64,000 nucleotides of DNA from Porphyromonadaceae bacterium W3.11 (GCA_030434245.1 JAUISX010000005.1:223337-287336), one strand, 5' to 3'; shown: positions 7,836 to 17,900, counted from the stretch's first letter. The notes: generated from the letters alone by a model not told the origin. Numbers and translations are program-made.

Positions 7836-8133
7836 AGATAGGGCTTTTTTTTAACAGTTAAAGCAAAGTTTTTTTTTGAAATATTTTTATGAAGGTTGTG
7901 TCAATGCCATCAAGATCCAAATCTGGATAACCCTGATAGCGAATTTGCTTTTGATGGTAATGAAAAAGGGGTTAACGCGATCTTGGAGCTTCTCTGGACT
8001 GGCAACTATTGTTAGAATAGCGCTGATGTACTACGTGGACTTCTATAGCCTTTTTAATCACCCAGAAAAAGACTGGGAAGCATACTTAAATGAAGGCTCT
8101 GAAGAGCCAACATTGCTCTCTCTTTTTGATTAG
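7836..8133 (+). pseudogene. IS4-type transposase C-terminal remnant
   Basis: From 7855 a frame reads QLKQSFFLKYFYEG, then NAIKIQIWITLIANLLLMV and ends at 8133. This is the C-terminal region of Bacteroidota IS4-family transposases, where a Lys-rich K(W/Q)xKQ...YFYG precedes NA(I/V)KxQIW. An in-frame stop at 7852-7854 and the lack of any catalytic core show that only the 3' end survives. A long hairpin and TTTTATCGGACACCA, which resembles an IS end, follow it. A TTG-started 85-codon frame (7876-8133) is only the readable part. Confidence 0.7.
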
Positions 8134-8146
8134 GGGGGATTGGATT

Positions 8147-8201
8147 TAAAAAATGAGAGTCTCAACCGCATGAAATATGTGATTGAGAATCTCATTTTTT
8201 T
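8147..8201 (+). terminator. Long hairpin at the end of the IS4-type remnant
   Basis: AAAAAATGAGA...CTCAA pairs with TTGAG...TCTCATTTTTT, giving a long, almost symmetric stem with U-tracts on both strands. It probably terminated the transposase mRNA and may also stop the gene at 8266 on the opposite strand. Confidence 0.65.
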
Positions 8202-8265
8202 AGGTTTTATCGGACACCAGTAATTTTAAATTATGTTATGCATAGGTATTTTTACTTCGCATCTC

Positions 8266-10068
8266 TTATGCTTTCCATATTTCTTTAGCTTTATTCAATA
8301 AGAATTTAGCTCTATTTTCTATTGTACTTTCGTTCCATTCATTCAATTCAAGATATGGTGCAAGTGTTTCAATTCCGCTCGAAAAGCGATTTAATCCCTG
8401 TTTGTTTCCGCTTCCTTTTTTCTTGGTTGGCCAATTGGCATCCCTGATCGATGTATTTGATGATTGTGTTATTATTGCTAAGTTGCCTAATGTTTTTAAT
8501 TTGAAATTTCTGTTCTCTTTGGCTTCTTTGGTTGGAACATTGGGCCATTTGTTTTCCCACTTTTTAGGCATTAAATGCTCCAGACTATACTTATTGATTC
8601 CTAAAAGTTGTGTTGACTGTTTATCTCTGTCTCTGATTTTAGATTCAATAAGATATATTATTCCTGATGCTTGTTTGTTAATAAGCACAGAATTATGAAA
8701 CCCTTGTTTTAGTTCCGTATCACTTGGTAAATAGTTTACTTTATCATTTCTTGTTTCAAGAAATTGAATAAACTGCTCCTTTGATAGGATTTTATTTGAG
8801 ATAAGTCTGTCGGTGAATAGTTGATTGTAATTTTTTGTTGTTGCCTTAACAACCATTCTTCGCATAACATAACTTTCAATAAATGCAAATAATTCATTTT
8901 GTTGATTTCTGTCATCTACATTTTTGAGAATGTAAAGTGTATATGGAATTAGAGTAGAAGTCTCAAGTCCAAAAATTATTGCATTTATTCGTTCGATTCC
9001 ACTATTATTAGTAAGTTCATTGTATATAATATCATAGTCAAAATTGTTTTTGAACAAAATCGCGTATTCTCTAATTTCATCAAGGATTTCGGTTTTATTT
9101 AGTTGATAATCTCTTATAAAACGTTTATACGATTCAAAGAGGTTTTCAACTTTTGAGAACTCAATTTTGTCGTCATTTTTTACTTTTAATTCTGATTCCT
9201 GAATTTTAATTTGGAGATATGAATAGAAGAAAAGGTCTATAAATGTTCTTTTTGAACGACCCGTCGTGATTTCTCTGTCCCAATAAATTTTTGTTTCATC
9301 ATCTTTTTCAAATATTATTCTCCAATATTTCTCATAATTATCAATTTCGTCGCGGTTGAAGAAATAATTTTTGAGCAATTCAGCCGTAGTCAGACGAACT
9401 CCAAGAGAGTTTATTGTATCAAATATTTGTTGTTCATCTTCTTCATACCCTAGGTCAATTCCAACAAATAAAATATTGTCTAAAATATTGAAGAAGTCTA
9501 ATGAATAAGATAAGTCTTCTTCAGTTATATTTTCTTTAAAATAATTATATGCAGAGAGAATATTGTCGTTTTCTGAAATATCTTCAAAAATTTGGAGTGA
9601 TTCAAGATTTACAACTTTATTAAAGGAATCTTGATCGTTATGGTTGTGAAGCAAAATGATTGATTTATCTCTTTGCTTTTTAAAAGTTTCCGTAAAATCA
9701 GAGTCGGAATTGTTTTTTAGGCACAATACTTTTAAAAATATGTTTAATGTTGTAAGCCTTTGTTGACCGTCAATTACAGTCAATATAGAATCTTTGTTTG
9801 AAGCAGTTTCTTGTTGTTTAAGAATAACTGAGCCTAAAAAGTATGGTTTTTTGGTTATTGAAACCATACGCATATCTTCTAAAAATCGTTGCCATTGCTC
9901 TGTATTCCAAACGTAAGCTCTTTGGAAAAATGGAATCTCTAAATTTCGACCTCTATTGAATATATCTCTAATTGTTCGTTTACCTGCTTCCATATTTTTA
10001 TTGTATTTTTTATTGTATCCTTTTATTATAGTCTTGTTTGTCTTTGAATTTATATATGTATATATCAA
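8266..10068 (-). CDS. GmrSD-type DUF262/DUF1524 restriction endonuclease-like protein
   Basis: This 600-residue protein has both halves of the GmrSD family in one chain. The N-terminal DUF262 domain shows IPFFQRAYVW (45-54) and IDGQQR (99-104), the ParB/Srx-like NTP-binding motif. The C-terminal DUF1524 domain shows EHLMP (497-501, H498) with conserved NxxxxLGNL further on, the His-Me-finger nuclease motif. Family members of type IV restriction cleave glucosylated or hydroxymethylated phage DNA. An internal ATG at 9993 (MEAGKRTI) is an equally good start. The gene is much more AT-rich than the core genes and lies alone between IS debris and a riboswitch, suggesting horizontal gain as phage defence. 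Confidence 0.85.
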   Translation of the reverse strand: MIYTYINSKTNKTIIKGYNKKYNKNMEAGKRTIRDIFNRGRNLEIPFFQRAYVWNTEQWQRFLEDMRMVSITKKPYFLGSVILKQQETASNKDSILTVIDGQQRLTTLNIFLKVLCLKNNSDSDFTETFKKQRDKSIILLHNHNDQDSFNKVVNLESLQIFEDISENDNILSAYNYFKENITEEDLSYSLDFFNILDNILFVGIDLGYEEDEQQIFDTINSLGVRLTTAELLKNYFFNRDEIDNYEKYWRIIFEKDDETKIYWDREITTGRSKRTFIDLFFYSYLQIKIQESELKVKNDDKIEFSKVENLFESYKRFIRDYQLNKTEILDEIREYAILFKNNFDYDIIYNELTNNSGIERINAIIFGLETSTLIPYTLYILKNVDDRNQQNELFAFIESYVMRRMVVKATTKNYNQLFTDRLISNKILSKEQFIQFLETRNDKVNYLPSDTELKQGFHNSVLINKQASGIIYLIESKIRDRDKQSTQLLGINKYSLEHLMPKKWENKWPNVPTKEAKENRNFKLKTLGNLAIITQSSNTSIRDANWPTKKKGSGNKQGLNRFSSGIETLAPYLELNEWNESTIENRAKFLLNKAKEIWKA

Positions 10069-10122
10069 CAGGAAATATCCTATTGTGGTATATATTTTAA
10101 ATTGTTAGCTAATGTACAATTG

Positions 10123-10130
10123 CAAATATA
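10123..10130 (-). promoter_or_regulatory. -7 promoter element (TATATTTG) of the DUF262 gene
   Basis: The minus-strand octamer fits TAnnTTTG and lies 55 bp upstream of the first start codon. It supports transcription of the gene as a single unit. Confidence 0.45.
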
Positions 10131-10937
10131 ACTTATTTTTTATTAATTTTCTTGTAATATTAACTGTTAATCATTAAAAGTAATATTTTTGTTTGTGCGA
10201 TATTGCTAAGAATAATTAAGGAGATATAAATTACGAGTTTTCCGTGTTTGCTGAGTGAAAGTATAATTAATAGTAATAACTTAAAATGTTAAAAAACTAT
10301 AAAACCATTTGAGCTGAAAATAGTATTTATTTGCTTTGAATTTTACTTTATTATTTAGTAAAATGTATTGAACTATGATGATAGTGGATGATTTTTTTTC
10401 GCCATCTACCAACTTAATACTTTGTACAGAGTTCCTCTTCTTTTGTTATTGCTAAATATAACGGGAGATATTATAGATTTGAAACATTTCGCCATCATTT
10501 ATTTATTACTTTTGAGGGAGTATTTATGCTGGATACATGTGATACATACGGCTTAATACATTAGCTTTAAAAAAGTGAGTGTAATGATTTCGTTTGGACG
10601 GAGGAGATGTGAAAAAAGCATACACCTTTTTTCTAGCATAATACATTCGAAATAAAATATATTCTTATGGTGTTCAAGGTTAAAAAAGTTTCGTTGTTGA
10701 CTTTATTAATTACCATGTGACTCTAATTGCTATTATTAGTATGGACCTTTTTTTATGATAAGAATTTTTTTGTGTTTAGAATTGAGATATTTAAAATGAT
10801 AATTTAGATCCGGATTAAGAAGCCTTAAATGCCATTGTTTTTCAGAGTTTCATCTATGATGGCTACTATTTTATTCTGGCCTAAATAAATAATGAAAAAA
10901 ATATCTAGTTTTATTATGAATATTGTTAGAAAACTAT
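10131..10937. other. AT-rich intergenic stretch without recognisable genes
   Basis: About 800 bp of very AT-rich sequence between the DUF262 gene and the cobalamin riboswitch promoter. I see no long frame, tRNA, clear hairpin terminator or repeat. It may be decayed sequence from earlier insertions. Confidence 0.5.
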
Positions 10938-10945
10938 TATCTTTG
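10938..10945 (+). promoter_or_regulatory. -7 promoter element (TATCTTTG) of the cobalamin riboswitch RNA
   Basis: TATCTTTG matches TAnnTTTG exactly and ends a few bases before the riboswitch aptamer begins, placing the start of transcription at the edge of the aptamer. The -33 region is weak. Confidence 0.55.
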
Positions 10946-10949
10946 TCGC

Positions 10950-11116
10950 GATGGTGCTGTTATGGGCATTCGTTCCATAATGGAAAAGGGAAACAGGTGC
11001 GATTCCTGTACAGTCCCGCTGCTGTGAGCTCCATGAACTGCTTAGATTTTTAACCACTGTAGAATTATTCTATGGGAAGGTTCTAAGTTAGGGAGTAAGT
11101 CAGAAAACCTGCCGTC
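10950..11116 (+). ncRNA. Cobalamin (B12) riboswitch
   Basis: The conserved aptamer parts occur in order. GATGGTGC near 10950 is followed by GGGAAACAGGTGCGATTCCTG (10988-11008), CAGTCCCGCTGCTGTGA (11011-11027), and the B12 box AGTCAGAAAACCTGCC (11098-11113). The strings closely follow the Rfam cobalamin consensus. Such switches usually repress btuB-type TonB receptors or B12 uptake genes when adenosylcobalamin binds. Here no such gene follows. The next recognisable features are a terminator at 11350-11398 and gdhA with its own promoter. The aptamer looks intact although its target seems to be missing. Confidence 0.93.
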
Positions 11117-11349
11117 GCGTGCATTATGTATCTCTCTCGAGGGTTGGAGAGGTGCCACATTTGGACTTAGTCAAGTCGATAAATTCCCTTTCTTTTAATT
11201 CGCAATTAAGGGCTAAGTATTCAAGGTGGTGTAATGATATTTCAAAAAGATGTGCGTTTAGCTGTGAAGCTGTCCGTAGTCGTATGCACTGCACAATTGA
11301 GATGCTTAAACAAAGTATCACTGCCATGGTATTTTGTTTTCCCACTCAT

Positions 11350-11398
11350 GAGAGTGGACGCCGGATACTTGATTTTGCATCCCGTCCACTCTCTTTTT
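11350..11398 (+). terminator. Strong intrinsic terminator downstream of the riboswitch
   Basis: The perfect 11-bp stem GAGAGTGGACG / CGTCCACTCTC has a 22-base loop and is followed by TTTTT. It would end the riboswitch transcript about 235 nt after the B12 box, before the gdhA promoter. That is too far from the aptamer to be a simple expression platform. Confidence 0.8.
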
Positions 11399-11449
11399 AT
11401 GTCCAATTCTTTAATTCTGTTAAATGTTGCGTTTCTTGATTCTTTTCTG

Positions 11450-11479
11450 TTGAATAGTTGTTTTTATTTATTAGTTTTG
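11450..11479 (+). promoter_or_regulatory. gdhA promoter (TTG-N19-TAGTTTTG)
   Basis: TTG at 11450-11452 is followed after 19 bp by TAGTTTTG at 11472-11479, matching the Bacteroidota -33/-7 consensus. It predicts a start near 11486 and a leader of about 60 nt for gdhA, independent of the riboswitch upstream. Confidence 0.55.
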
Positions 11480-11548
11480 GATGCGAGTATAATGTACTCA
11501 TATATGAAAAATAAATAAATAAATTATTCTTTTATCTATAAATTTATT

Positions 11549-12880
11549 ATGAAAACAGATGAAATTATAAAAGACTTACAGCAAAAACACCCAGGGGAGT
11601 CGGAATATTTAGAAGCCGTAAGAGAGGTCTTGACTTCAATAGAGGATGTTTATAACCAGCATCCAGAGTTTGAGAGGAATAAAATTATTGAGCGATTGGT
11701 GGAGCCAGATCGTATAATTATCTTTAGAGTTCCTTGGGTAGATGATAATGAAGAGGTGCAGGTGAATATTGGATACAGGGTTCAATTCAATAATGCCATC
11801 GGCCCATACAAAGGAGGTATTCGTTTTCAACCCAATGTGAATCTATCTATTATAAAGTTTTTAGGTTTTGAACAAATTTTCAAAAATGCCTTGACTACAC
11901 TGCCACTGGGCGGAGCAAAGGGCGGAAGTGACTTTAATCCAAGCGGTAGATCTGATACAGAGATTATGCGTTTTTGCCAAGCATACATGTTAGAGCTTTA
12001 TCGACATTTAGGTCCTAATACGGATGTTCCAGCTGGTGATATGGGCGTTGGTGGACGTGAAGTAGGCTATATGTATGGCATGTATCGTAAGCTTAGGAAT
12101 GAAACTACAGGTGCATTTACAGGTAAGGGTCTTTCATATGGAGGTTCTATTTTAAGACCGGAAGCTACTGGTTATGGTGCTATATACTTTCTGAATCAGT
12201 TACTTGAAACTCATGGGCACTCTCTTAAGGGTAAGACTGTAGCAGTCTCTGGTTTTGGTCAAGTTGCGTGGGGTGCAGTCAAAAAAGCTGTCGAGTTAGG
12301 AGCCAAGGTTATTTGTATTTCAGGCCCTGATGGATATGTCTATGATAGTGAGGGGCTCTCTGGGGAGAAGATAGATTACATGTTGGAGTTACGTAATAGT
12401 GGCAAAAATATAGTTAAGCCATACGCAGATAAGTATGGTGTAGAGTACTACGCTGGTAAGAAGCCATGGGAGCAGAAAGCGGATATTTACCTGCCATGTG
12501 CTACCCAGAATGAACTCAATCTTGATGATGCGGAGGCTATCATTTCAAACGGTGCTTTGGCTGTATGTGAAGTGTCAAATATGGGCTGTACATTGGATGC
12601 TACTACCTATTTTGTTCAAAACAAGTTGCTGTATGGACCATGTAAGGCTGTTAATGCAGGTGGAGTTGCATGTTCAGGATTGGAAATGTCCCAAAACTCA
12701 TCTCACTTCGCTTGGACCGCGGAGCAGGTTGATGAAGCGTTACATAGAATTATGAGTAATATTCATGAGCAGTGTGTACTTCATGGTCAGGAAGGTGACT
12801 ACATTAATTATGTAAAGGGTGCAAATATTGCTGGATTTATGAAGGTTGCTGAAGCGATGCTAGAGCAAGGTATAGTATAA
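11549..12880 (+). CDS. gdhA: Glutamate dehydrogenase, hexameric type
   Basis: This 443-residue enzyme has the usual length for the 50-kDa family. It interconverts glutamate and 2-oxoglutarate plus ammonia. The substrate domain carries GPYKGGIRF and PLGGAKGGSDF (catalytic Lys in GGAKGG, residues 121-126, and further DVPAGDMGVGGREVGYM). The Rossmann domain has SGFGQVAWGAV (GFGQVA about 235-240), followed by ISGPDGYVYD. Porphyromonas gingivalis has a related NAD-specific catabolic enzyme; the cofactor here cannot be settled from sequence alone. It is followed by a terminator and lies next to the transhydrogenase operon, so both affect the NAD(P)H balance. Confidence 0.96.
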   Translation: MKTDEIIKDLQQKHPGESEYLEAVREVLTSIEDVYNQHPEFERNKIIERLVEPDRIIIFRVPWVDDNEEVQVNIGYRVQFNNAIGPYKGGIRFQPNVNLSIIKFLGFEQIFKNALTTLPLGGAKGGSDFNPSGRSDTEIMRFCQAYMLELYRHLGPNTDVPAGDMGVGGREVGYMYGMYRKLRNETTGAFTGKGLSYGGSILRPEATGYGAIYFLNQLLETHGHSLKGKTVAVSGFGQVAWGAVKKAVELGAKVICISGPDGYVYDSEGLSGEKIDYMLELRNSGKNIVKPYADKYGVEYYAGKKPWEQKADIYLPCATQNELNLDDAEAIISNGALAVCEVSNMGCTLDATTYFVQNKLLYGPCKAVNAGGVACSGLEMSQNSSHFAWTAEQVDEALHRIMSNIHEQCVLHGQEGDYINYVKGANIAGFMKVAEAMLEQGIV

Positions 12881-12906
12881 CTTAGAACTCTGTTTCTTAA
12901 AAGTGT

Positions 12907-12940
12907 GGGTGTGCCAAATATCTGGTACACCCATATTTTA
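12907..12940 (+). terminator. Terminator-like hairpin after gdhA
   Basis: GGGTGTGCCA pairs with TGGTACACCC (one G-T pair) around the loop AATATC. It is followed by the weak U-tract ATATTTTATAT, 26 bp after the gdhA stop. Confidence 0.6.
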
Positions 12941-13293
12941 TATGTAGACCTTTGTTTACATAGGCTTGAAGAGTATTCCACACAGCAGATCTACTGCGTT
13001 TCGCATTCGGACTTCCTTTCGTTCTTAAGTATGATACTTTCAATTTCAGCTTCAGAACCCTATGCCTCTCATCTATCATCCAATTCCATTGCAGATTCTC
13101 GAACTATCGGAGAGAATAGACCTTCGTGCAATATTATCTTTTTGTAATAGAACAAGGTCATTTATTTGTTAAAAAAATGAATGGTAATCTCCAACTATTG
13201 TCTTTGGTTGTTCAAATAGTATGTTATATAACAATTAATCTTGAAATACTCATCTAATATTGATAAAAGTAATGTTTTGAGCCGATAATTTAT
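12941..13293. other. Intergenic region between gdhA and the transhydrogenase promoter
   Basis: About 350 bp without a convincing gene. Short frames exist on both strands but show no domain, no codon bias and no promoter arrangement. Confidence 0.5.
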
Positions 13294-13324
13294 TTTGAAA
13301 TTGCAAGGGAAATCAATAGATTTG
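13294..13324 (+). promoter_or_regulatory. Transhydrogenase operon promoter (TTTG-N19-TAGATTTG)
   Basis: TTTG at 13294-13297 and TAGATTTG at 13317-13324 are separated by 19 bp. This is an exact fit to the Bacteroidota primary-sigma promoter. It predicts a leader of roughly 85 nt carrying a small hairpin (GACCGAAGGTC near 13387-13397) before the first gene. Confidence 0.7.
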
Positions 13325-13416
13325 TGATATAAAAATAATAACTCAAAAATTACTATAATACATTAACCGATCTAAGGCCTTAGAGGACCGAAGGTCACAA
13401 TTTATTTGATATTAAT

Positions 13417-14574
13417 ATGATAATAGCTATTCCAAGGGAGATTATGCATGGCGAAAGTCGTGTTTCGGCTACTCCAGAGACTGTGAAAAAGTTTATTGAA
13501 GATGGAGCCACTGTTTTAGTTGAGGCAGGTGCTGGTGAGCCATCATTTCATCATGATGATGACTATAAGGAAGCAGGGGCTACACTACTTACAGATACCG
13601 CAGACCTTTTTCAGAGAGCGGATGTGATTCTAAAGGTTAAAGAGCCTCTATTTAATGAGAAACTAGGAAAGCACGAAGTCGAACTGATGCACGAGGGGCA
13701 AGTATTGATTACTTTTATCCACCCAGCATCACCAGTAAATCATGAGATGGTCAGGATGCTCGCTAAGCAAGGTGTCATAGGCCTGACACTTGATGGTGTG
13801 CCACGTATCTCACGTGCTCAAAATCTTGATGCCTTGACTTCTATGAGTACATGTGCTGGCTATAAGGGTATCTTGATGGCTGCTAACGATCTTGCTAGCT
13901 TCGTTCCACAAATGTTTACAGCTGTTGGTCAGATCAAGCCAGCTAAGGTTATGGTCATTGGAGTAGGGGTAGCTGGACTTCAGGCCCTTGCTACAGCTAG
14001 ACGTCTAGGTGCCATTACGTATGCGGCAGACATTCGTCCTGCCGCTGCAGAACAGGCTACTTCTCTAGGAGCTAAAGTTGTAGAGACTGGTGTCGCTCCC
14101 GAATTAGCTATTGCTGAAGGTGGATATGCTAAGCACTTACCAGCTGATGTGTTGGCAAAAGAGCGTGAATTGCTTCTCCCAACTATTAAGGAGATGGATA
14201 TCGTCTTCTGTAGTGCACTAGTGCCAGGAAAGATAGCTCCAACTATCATCACTGAAGAGATGGTTAAGCAGATGAAGCCTGGATCGGTCATTGTAGATAT
14301 TTCTATTGACCAAGGTGGTAACTGTGAGATCACACCTCCAGGAGATAAAGAACGTAAGCACGGTGTGATGATTAATGGTATTAAGAATATACCTGGATTA
14401 TTACCAAATAGCTCTACATGGATGTTCTCACAGAATATTTATCACCTTGTGAAGTATTTGACTAAGGATGGTAAGATCCAGTTAGATATGACAGACGAAA
14501 TATGCCAGAAGATCTTAGTTACTCGTGATCATGAGATCGTTCACGAAGGAACACTTGAAGCAATGGCTAAGTAA
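13417..14574 (+). CDS. pntAA: Proton-translocating NAD(P) transhydrogenase subunit alpha, domain I (PntAA)
   Basis: This 385-residue soluble NAD(H)-binding domain I belongs to the alanine dehydrogenase/PNT family. It begins IAIPREIMHGESRVSATP and has a Rossmann motif GVGVAGLQA (from residue 182). It also has the QNLDALTSMST segment, part of the RQD-loop region of domain I, here with N-L-D. It hands hydride from NADH to domain III. It is expressed from the promoter at 13294-13324, ahead of the membrane subunit genes. As in many bacteria, the alpha subunit is split into this part and a separate small membrane protein. Confidence 0.95.
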   Translation: MIIAIPREIMHGESRVSATPETVKKFIEDGATVLVEAGAGEPSFHHDDDYKEAGATLLTDTADLFQRADVILKVKEPLFNEKLGKHEVELMHEGQVLITFIHPASPVNHEMVRMLAKQGVIGLTLDGVPRISRAQNLDALTSMSTCAGYKGILMAANDLASFVPQMFTAVGQIKPAKVMVIGVGVAGLQALATARRLGAITYAADIRPAAAEQATSLGAKVVETGVAPELAIAEGGYAKHLPADVLAKERELLLPTIKEMDIVFCSALVPGKIAPTIITEEMVKQMKPGSVIVDISIDQGGNCEITPPGDKERKHGVMINGIKNIPGLLPNSSTWMFSQNIYHLVKYLTKDGKIQLDMTDEICQKILVTRDHEIVHEGTLEAMAK

Positions 14575-14593
14575 TACTTAATTTTAATGTGGT

Positions 14594-14625
14594 GTGCCGA
14601 GTGTCTAATCATTAGATCTCGGCAC
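14594..14625 (+). other. Hairpin between pntAA and pntAB
   Basis: GTGCCGAG pairs with CTCGGCAC around a 16-base loop containing the internal palindrome CTAATCATTAG. It is followed by GCTACTCTTTTA, a weak U-tract. It could reduce readthrough or protect the upstream mRNA, changing subunit stoichiometry. Confidence 0.4.
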
Positions 14626-14651
14626 GCTACTCTTTTATTTGTAAATAAGAT

Positions 14652-14999
14652 ATGACTCATCCACTTGTATTAGTATTGATATTTATAGTCTCCTCGATAG
14701 TAGGATACTTTGTTATTCGGAAGATTCCGAGCTTGCTTCACACCCCACTAATGTCGGGCATGAATGCTCTTTCTGGAATTACAGTGATAGGAGCATTAAT
14801 TGTGTTGATTGATGCACTTTCACTTCGTAAGATATTTAATGAAAGTATCTTTGGACCTACCCCTGCTTTAGGTGTCGCAATCATCATTGCAGGCATCGCA
14901 ATCATTTTTGCTATGGTTAATATAGTAGGAGGATTTGGCGTTACTGAGAGAATGCTGAAAATGTTTAAGAGCAAAAAGCAGAAAGGAGGAGTTAAGTAA
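14652..14999 (+). CDS. pntAB: NAD(P) transhydrogenase subunit alpha, membrane part (PntAB)
   Basis: This 115-residue membrane protein has three to four hydrophobic helices (VLVLIFIVSSIVGYFVI, MNALSGITVIGALIVLIDAL, LGVAIIIAGIAIIFAMVNIVGGFGVT). It matches PNT_4TM, the small membrane segment of the alpha subunit that forms part of the proton channel domain II. Its stop codon overlaps the start of pntB by one base (TAATG), so the two are translationally coupled. Confidence 0.93.
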   Translation: MTHPLVLVLIFIVSSIVGYFVIRKIPSLLHTPLMSGMNALSGITVIGALIVLIDALSLRKIFNESIFGPTPALGVAIIIAGIAIIFAMVNIVGGFGVTERMLKMFKSKKQKGGVK

Positions 15000-17900
15000 T
15001 GGAGTTATTTATGAATATATTGATTCCTGTACTTGTCGTACTTGGACTGTGGTTAATGAGTCGTGTTCCTAGTGCTGTTAAAGGAAATCGCCTGAGTATA
15101 TTGGCGATGTTCTTGGCAGTAGTATTTGCTCTTTGGGCAGCTGATATGGTCTCTATATTGGTAGCACTATTATTCATTGTAATAGGTGGATTGATAGGTC
15201 TAATGCTGGCTAAAAAAGTTACCATGATACAGATGCCACAAACTGTAGGGCTATTAAATGGTCTTGGTGGAGGTGCATCCGCACTGGTGGGTATCGTTTC
15301 ATTGATGGGCATAATGAGTCCCGAGGTATTTGCAGAGAGAGTAGCTATTTCACTATTTTCAAGCCATCATTCAGGAGTTCTTCTGACTTCTTTCGAGGTT
15401 GCAACTGCGGTATTAGCTATCATGGTTGGTATGCTAACCCTGACAGGAAGTTTAGTCGCTGCTGGTAAGCTACATAAAGTTCTTCCTCAAAAGCCAGTAG
15501 TGTATAAGAAGCACTCCATGATGATTGGTATCCTTTTGGGTCTATTACTAGCTATCTTTGTATGGGCGACATGGTTCGTCACTATGAATACCCTCACAGG
15601 CGTAATTTTGAGTGCAGTGATTGTCTCCGCTTTATTTGGGTGGCTGTTTGCTATTCGAGTTGGAGGTGCAGATATGCCTATTACCATTTCTCTACTCAAC
15701 TCACTTAGTGGTGTAGCTGGTAGTATTGCTGGTATGGCTATTGGTAATATTATGCTGGTAGCAATTGGAGGTATAGTGGGTGCTTCAGGCCTATTGCTAA
15801 CACAGATTATGTGTAAAGCTATGAATCGTAATTTGCTAGATATCCTATTAGGGAAAACTTCTGCACCATCTAGCAAGAAGGATAAAGGTACACCTTTATC
15901 TCAACCTACTGCACAAAAGGCTGTTGAAGTAAAGCAAAGCTCATTAGCCGACGTTATGAAAGCTGCAAAGTCTGTGATTATCGTTCCAGGATATGGAATG
16001 GCCCTCGCACAGGCACAGCATCAAGTCAAGCAACTTGGAGATGCCTTTGAGAAGAATGGAGCAAAAGTCCGTTACGCTATTCACCCAGTAGCTGGACGTA
16101 TGCCAGGTCACATGAATGTCCTGCTCGCCGAAGCCGATGTGGATTATGAGGAGCTGTATGAGATGGAGGCAATCAATGATGACTTCAAGGATACCGACTT
16201 AGTAGTTGTCATTGGAGCCAATGACGTCCTTAACCCAGCTGCTCGGGATGCCGAAGGTACACCAATATATGGTATGCCGGTGCTGAATGTAGATCAAGCT
16301 AAGCATGTCGTTATTTGTAACTTCGACCTCAATCCAGGTTATGCAGGTGTGCCTAATCCCCTGTATGATAGAGCTAATGGCGTTACTATCAAGCTAGGTG
16401 ATGCCAAAGAAACGGTGTCAAATCTTATTACTGAATTACAAAGCCATAAGAGCTCTTCTGCTGATGTAACCGTCCCTGTTAATAGTCTAGGCAGTACACT
16501 AAAGTCAGCTAAGTCAGTGATCATCGTCCCTGGATATGGAATGGCACTTGCACAGGCACAGCATCAAGTCAAGCAGCTAGGGGATGCCTTTGAGAAGAAT
16601 GGAGCAAAGGTCCGTTATGCTATTCATCCTGTAGCTGGACGTATGCCAGGCCATATGAATGTCCTGCTCGCCGAAGCCGATGTGGATTATGAGGAGCTGT
16701 ATGAGATGGAGGCAATCAATGATGACTTTAAGGATACCGACTTAGTGGTCGTCATTGGTGCCAATGACGTGCTTAACCCAGCTGCGCGTAATGCCGAAGG
16801 CACTCCAATATATGGTATGCCTGTGCTGAATGTAGATCAAGCTAAGCATGTCGTTATCTGTAACTTTGACCTCAATCCAGGTTATGCCGGTGTGCCTAAC
16901 CCTCTTTATGAGAAGTCAGAAGGCGTAACTCTTAAGCTAGGAGATGCTAAAGAATCTGTGTCAAATCTTATTTCAGAGCTTCAAAATACTGATACTGTTT
17001 CAAGCTCTTCTAATAAGACTAATGAGTTATCAGCTACAATGAAGGCTGCTAAGTCAGTAATCATTGTGCCAGGATATGGTATGGCATTAGCACAGGCTCA
17101 GCATCAAGTCAAACAGCTAGGGGATGCCTTTGAGAAGAATGGAGCAAAGGTCCGTTACGCTATTCACCCTGTAGCTGGACGTATGCCAGGTCATATGAAT
17201 GTGCTGCTCGCCGAAGCCGATGTGGATTATGAGGAGCTGTATGAGATGGAGGCAATCAATGATGACTTTAAGGATACCGACTTAGTAGTTGTCATTGGTG
17301 CCAATGACGTCCTTAACCCAGCTGCCCGCGATGCCGAAGGTACACCAATATATGGTATGCCTGTGCTAAATGTAGATCAAGCTAAGCATGTCGTTATTTG
17401 TAACTTCGACCTCAATCCAGGTTATGCCGGTGTACCTAACCCACTTTATGAGAAGTCAGAAGGTGTTACTCTTAAGCTAGGAGATGCTAAGGAAAGTGTG
17501 GCAGAACTTATTTCTGACCTTCAAAGTACAGCCTCCGATTCTAATAATGGAGGGCAAGAGGCTGACCTTGGTACGGTTATTAAGTCAGCTAAGTCAGTGA
17601 TCATTGTTCCTGGATATGGTATGGCATTAGCACAGGCACAGCATCAAGTTAAGCAACTAGGTGATGCCTTAGAAAAGAATGGAGCAAAGGTCCGTTATGC
17701 TATTCACCCTGTAGCTGGACGTATGCCAGGCCATATGAATGTCCTGCTAGCCGAGGCCGATGTGGATTATGAGGAGCTGTATGAGATGGAGGCAATCAAT
17801 GATGACTTTAAGGCTACCGACTTAGTGGTTGTCATTGGTGCCAATGACGTCCTTAATCCAGCAGCACGTGATGCCGAAGGCACTCCTATATATGGTATGC

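Noticed and set aside
11119..11439. A 106-codon frame right after the cobalamin riboswitch
   Set aside because: It runs through the strong terminator at 11350-11398, has no recognisable domain and no coding bias; unlikely to be the regulated gene.
12897..13079. A 60-codon minus-strand frame after gdhA
   Set aside because: It overlaps the gdhA terminator, lacks a promoter and has no recognisable motif.
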